Below are positions 62,601 through 64,000 of a stretch of 64,000 bases of DNA, piece by piece. Position numbers and translations under genes: made by a program. The stretch is from the NCBI RefSeq assembly GCF_000184745.1, contig NC_014931.1, forward strand, positions 1,798,001 to 1,862,000, read 5' to 3'. The notes beneath the pieces are model-generated. The model was not told the DNA's origin. It ran no database searches and saw nothing but the letters and a program-made list of their open reading frames with translations. Numbering within the stretch: position 1 is the stretch's first letter; the number at the start of each line of letters is the position of its first letter. The DNA is from Variovorax paradoxus EPS. GTDB lineage: Bacteria; Pseudomonadota; Gammaproteobacteria; Burkholderiales; Burkholderiaceae_C.

Positions 62601-63459
62601 GCGCTTGCTGCGCGCGCAGAAGCGCTGGCTCGATGCCGCAGCGCTGACGCCGTTCCACGTCGCGGGCTTCTGGCTCTTCCTGCTGCTCGCGGCGCGCGAA
62701 TGCCAATGGCAGCTCGGCCGCGTCGGTGCCGAGTGGTCGAGCTGGCAACTGCTGGGCTGGGCCCTCGTGCCTGCGCTGATGCTGTGGGCGCTGCGCTCGC
62801 GCGTGTTGCTGCAGCGCTGGCCGCTCAGCGAATACCGCAGCGCGTACCTGGAACTCGCCGCAACGCCGGTGGCGGTGTACCTTTTCGCATGGGTCTGGGT
62901 CACCAACGCGGTGAGCCCCGGCGATGCAGTGCCGCTGCCGTATGTGCCGTTACTCAACCCGCTCGAACTCGCGCAATGGCTCGTGCTGTTCGCGATGGTG
63001 CTCTGGTGGCGCGCGCTGCCGCCCGGCTCGTTCGCGCGCGTGCAGCCGATGGTCGCCAAGGGCGCGGTCGGCTTCACCGGCCTCGCGCTGCTGACCGGCA
63101 TGGTGCTGCGCACCTGCCATCACTACGCGGGCGTCGAATGGCGCTTCGACGCGCTCTACGCCTCGTGGCTCACGCAGGCGGCGCTGTCGATCACCTGGGC
63201 GATCTGCGGCGTGGTCGCGATGGTGCTCGGCCACGGGCGCCGGGTGCGCACGCTGTGGATCGCGGGTGCCGTGCTGCTCGGCGTGGTGGTGCTCAAGCTC
63301 TTCTTCGTCGAACTGGCGGACCGCGGCGGGCTGTTCCGCATCGTGTCGTTCATCGCCGTCGGGGCCTTGCTGTTGCTGGTGGGGTACTTCGCGCCGGTGC
63401 CGCCGAAGAAGGAAGAGCCAGAGCCGAAAACGGCACCGGCCGAAGGAGGTGCTGTATGA
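59608..63459 (+). CDS. DUF2339 family giant membrane protein
   Basis: This 1283-aa inner-membrane protein has an N-terminal signal-anchor helix (FIGMMAGLFIGALFESVP) and a basic KLFGKKKKGE stretch. A coiled coil follows (LKLQQRVTELEERVSQLERR, about 72-95). A Pro/Ala-rich linker with a poly-proline run ends near residue 215. About 25-30 hydrophobic segments then run to the end. This is the DUF2339 layout. The function is unknown; some relatives are linked to envelope stress. It overlaps the DUF3999 gene by 4 bases, a pairing seen in related genomes, so the two probably form one complex. Confidence 0.88.
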   Translation: MWFIGMMAGLFIGALFESVPVALVLALVGAFAFAKLFGKKKKGEPQRTEAEGGLPNGRVAVTPAATAPAGGVLKLQQRVTELEERVSQLERRLAQGASDVAVVPTAAAPIGDLATSMASTPVAESPSLPLAQPAAAQAAEMTRPRIATMQVPRPVVVAEKPVAEAPVPPAATVAPAAEKPVAPRAPEPVVTPTPQVAVPPLVRRPPPPPPPPPVPLRDRLPAPIANLIFGGNMLVKLGVLILFLGLAFLLRYTAERVTVPIELRYAAVALVGAGLLVLGWLLRHKRAGYALILQGAGIGVFYLTTLAAMKLSGLLPASVGFAFLFGVAVLSAALAVLQNAPLLAIVAALEGFAAPVLASTGSNQPVGLFTYLLVLDVGIVLIAWFKAWRVLNLIGFVGTFTLAAGWAHKYYTDDQYGIVQPFLIVFFLLFTAIGLFFARRTLFDAPVQPAQPLATRALDTLRRAGRVDSSLVFGTPMVAFGMQYLLMHPWTYGAAFSAMALSAFYLVMGRLVFATQPKGLALLAEAYAIAGVIFGTLAIPLGLEGQWTGAAWAVEAAGMYWLGARQGRVYARAFSFLVFAGAVWKLLEATQVDGAAGHPLLQGSVIGPLLVAASAFAMWAMHRRAKLDEGDSLEAIVGSALPWLGMAALTLLLWQWFTPAWAAAATAVLASVTFAVAVRFALLPLTYVSFGMQALAVAGFVATLHRTGDGLDAGQALQSGWQGAAAACLIALSVLGSAAWSMLQAHRAALARGVQPVWSVGNVVGVIAGVGLLHLAMLFQISLAQAALLWPLTATVVLWVALRMAHLPLAAFAGVLHAVSAILFVMLAEMGGDMRMLRPAFGHLGFWTPLVMGLTALLAGDWLRDEARPRAGEPGGVARKRWVNAWCALPAVLWTPVVWGLFWWLFGALDESVRVLNLHALASRVPAVAMAVVLVTSVLSALVAHRRDWSQLGRATLATLPGFGLIAAYGIAGGLTLFYVPSSALGWIAWPLALAWHLRLLRAQKRWLDAAALTPFHVAGFWLFLLLAARECQWQLGRVGAEWSSWQLLGWALVPALMLWALRSRVLLQRWPLSEYRSAYLELAATPVAVYLFAWVWVTNAVSPGDAVPLPYVPLLNPLELAQWLVLFAMVLWWRALPPGSFARVQPMVAKGAVGFTGLALLTGMVLRTCHHYAGVEWRFDALYASWLTQAALSITWAICGVVAMVLGHGRRVRTLWIAGAVLLGVVVLKLFFVELADRGGLFRIVSFIAVGALLLLVGYFAPVPPKKEEPEPKTAPAEGGAV

Positions 63460-64000
63460 GCGATCGTTCGATTCGTCTCGTCTTCGTCGCGCTGATGGCC
63501 GCGGCCGCGGCAGGCGCTGCACAGGCGCAGCCGGTCACTTCCGCCCCCATCGCGTTGCACGGCACCGGGCCGTACCACCGGCTCACGCTGCCGCTCGCCA
63601 TCTACGGCCGTGCCGCCTATGGCGACCTCGGCGACCTGCGGGTCCACAACGCCGCCGGGCACGCGGTGCCCTATGCCTGGTTGCGCAATGAAGCGTCAGC
63701 GCCGCGAACGGCCTCGCAGGCGGTGCCGATCTTCGCGTTGCCCGGCAATGCCGCACCGGGCGACACCGCACTTGCGTTCACCGTGCGACCCGACGGCTCG
63801 CTGGCGCTGGACAACAAAGCCACCCCCAAGCCGAACGACGCGACGCAGTGGCTCATCGACGTGAGTCAGGTCAAGGGCAGTCTGTTGCAGGCGCGCTTCG
63901 AAGTCGCGCCCGATGCGCGTGGCCTATTCGCCTTCCGGCTGGAGGCCAGCGACGACCTGCGGCAATGGCGTCCGGTGGGCGGCGAGGAGCAACTGGTGCG
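63456..64000 (+). CDS. DUF3999 family protein (partial, cut by window end)
   Basis: The first 181 codons are in the window. MSDRSIRLVFVALMAAAAAG followed by AAQA-Q is a signal peptide with cleavage near residue 24. The mature part starts with beta-rich sequence (GTGPYHRLTLPLAIYGRAAY, GDLRVHNAAGHAVPYAW), characteristic of DUF3999 exported proteins. It would act in the periplasm or as a membrane-anchored domain. The start codon overlaps the DUF2339 stop (ATGA), with AAGGAGG just upstream. The role is unknown. Confidence 0.85.
   Translation, partial: MSDRSIRLVFVALMAAAAAGAAQAQPVTSAPIALHGTGPYHRLTLPLAIYGRAAYGDLGDLRVHNAAGHAVPYAWLRNEASAPRTASQAVPIFALPGNAAPGDTALAFTVRPDGSLALDNKATPKPNDATQWLIDVSQVKGSLLQARFEVAPDARGLFAFRLEASDDLRQWRPVGGEEQLV

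Noticed and set aside
59545..62748. 1067-codon open frame on the minus strand
   Set aside because: It lies antisense to the DUF2339 gene. Its composition is the Arg/His/Gln-rich pattern produced by reading GC-rich coding DNA backwards, and it has no domain.

Overview
The window looks like a chromosomal segment of a Variovorax-type betaproteobacterium (family Comamonadaceae). It is uniformly GC-rich. Housekeeping genes occur in the order expected for that group (rpsP-rimM-trmD-rplS; purM divergent from hda, then pcnB-folK), and many conserved proteins read as Comamonadaceae versions. No transposase, integrase or CRISPR array is visible. The genus assignment is inferred from gene content.

Region 1 (1-25.3 kb) is mostly core genome. 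It holds the tail of an ECF-type sigma factor, a leftward DJ-1/AraC regulator-hydrolase operon, an AI-2E transporter, purM, hda, pcnB-folK, a DUF47/Pit phosphate pair, the rpsP ribosomal operon, a NUDIX CoA pyrophosphatase, a CobD/CbiB-like gene, hisC, rsgA, phhB, an M48 protease, orn and a RhlE-type DEAD-box helicase with a long leader. It ends with a four-gene operon of unknown purpose (21.6-25.3 kb): opine-dehydrogenase-like, 3-hydroxyacyl-CoA dehydrogenase, a catalytically odd alpha/beta hydrolase and a quinone-oxidoreductase-like protein.

Region 2 (25.3-50.7 kb) is a large catabolic cluster flanked by two MarR regulators. It contains an indolepyruvate oxidoreductase pair, a ferredoxin-type reductase, two Rieske oxygenase alpha/beta pairs, two acyl-CoA synthetases, a Cys-less thiolase, a DUF35-SDR fusion, an isatin-hydrolase-like cyclase, SDRs, three periplasmic binding proteins and one ABC importer with a fused permease-ATPase. 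The content matches the iad (indole-3-acetate degradation) locus known from Variovorax. I infer this route: uptake, dioxygenation to a 3-hydroxy-2-oxindole-3-acetate, CoA activation, retro-aldol release of acetyl-CoA and isatin by the thiolase/DUF35 pair (as in Ltp2-ChsH2 of steroid degradation), then isatin hydrolysis toward anthranilate.

Region 3 (50.7-55 kb) is an accessory-looking patch. A small HTH regulator is divergent from a 67-aa ORF across a perfect palindrome. A strongly folding intergenic stretch follows, then a divergent tRNA-Arg(ACG), a 65-aa basic ORF, a divergent tRNA-His(GTG), an HNH nuclease, two small unknown genes, tRNA-Lys(CTT), an SDR and tRNA-Ala(CGC). The tRNA/microprotein/HNH arrangement is the least explained part of the window.

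Region 4 (55-64 kb) returns to core genes: an arylformamidase-like hydrolase, guaC with an intrinsic terminator inside its apparent leader, uvrD, a 1283-aa DUF2339 membrane protein, and the start of a DUF3999 protein cut by the window end.
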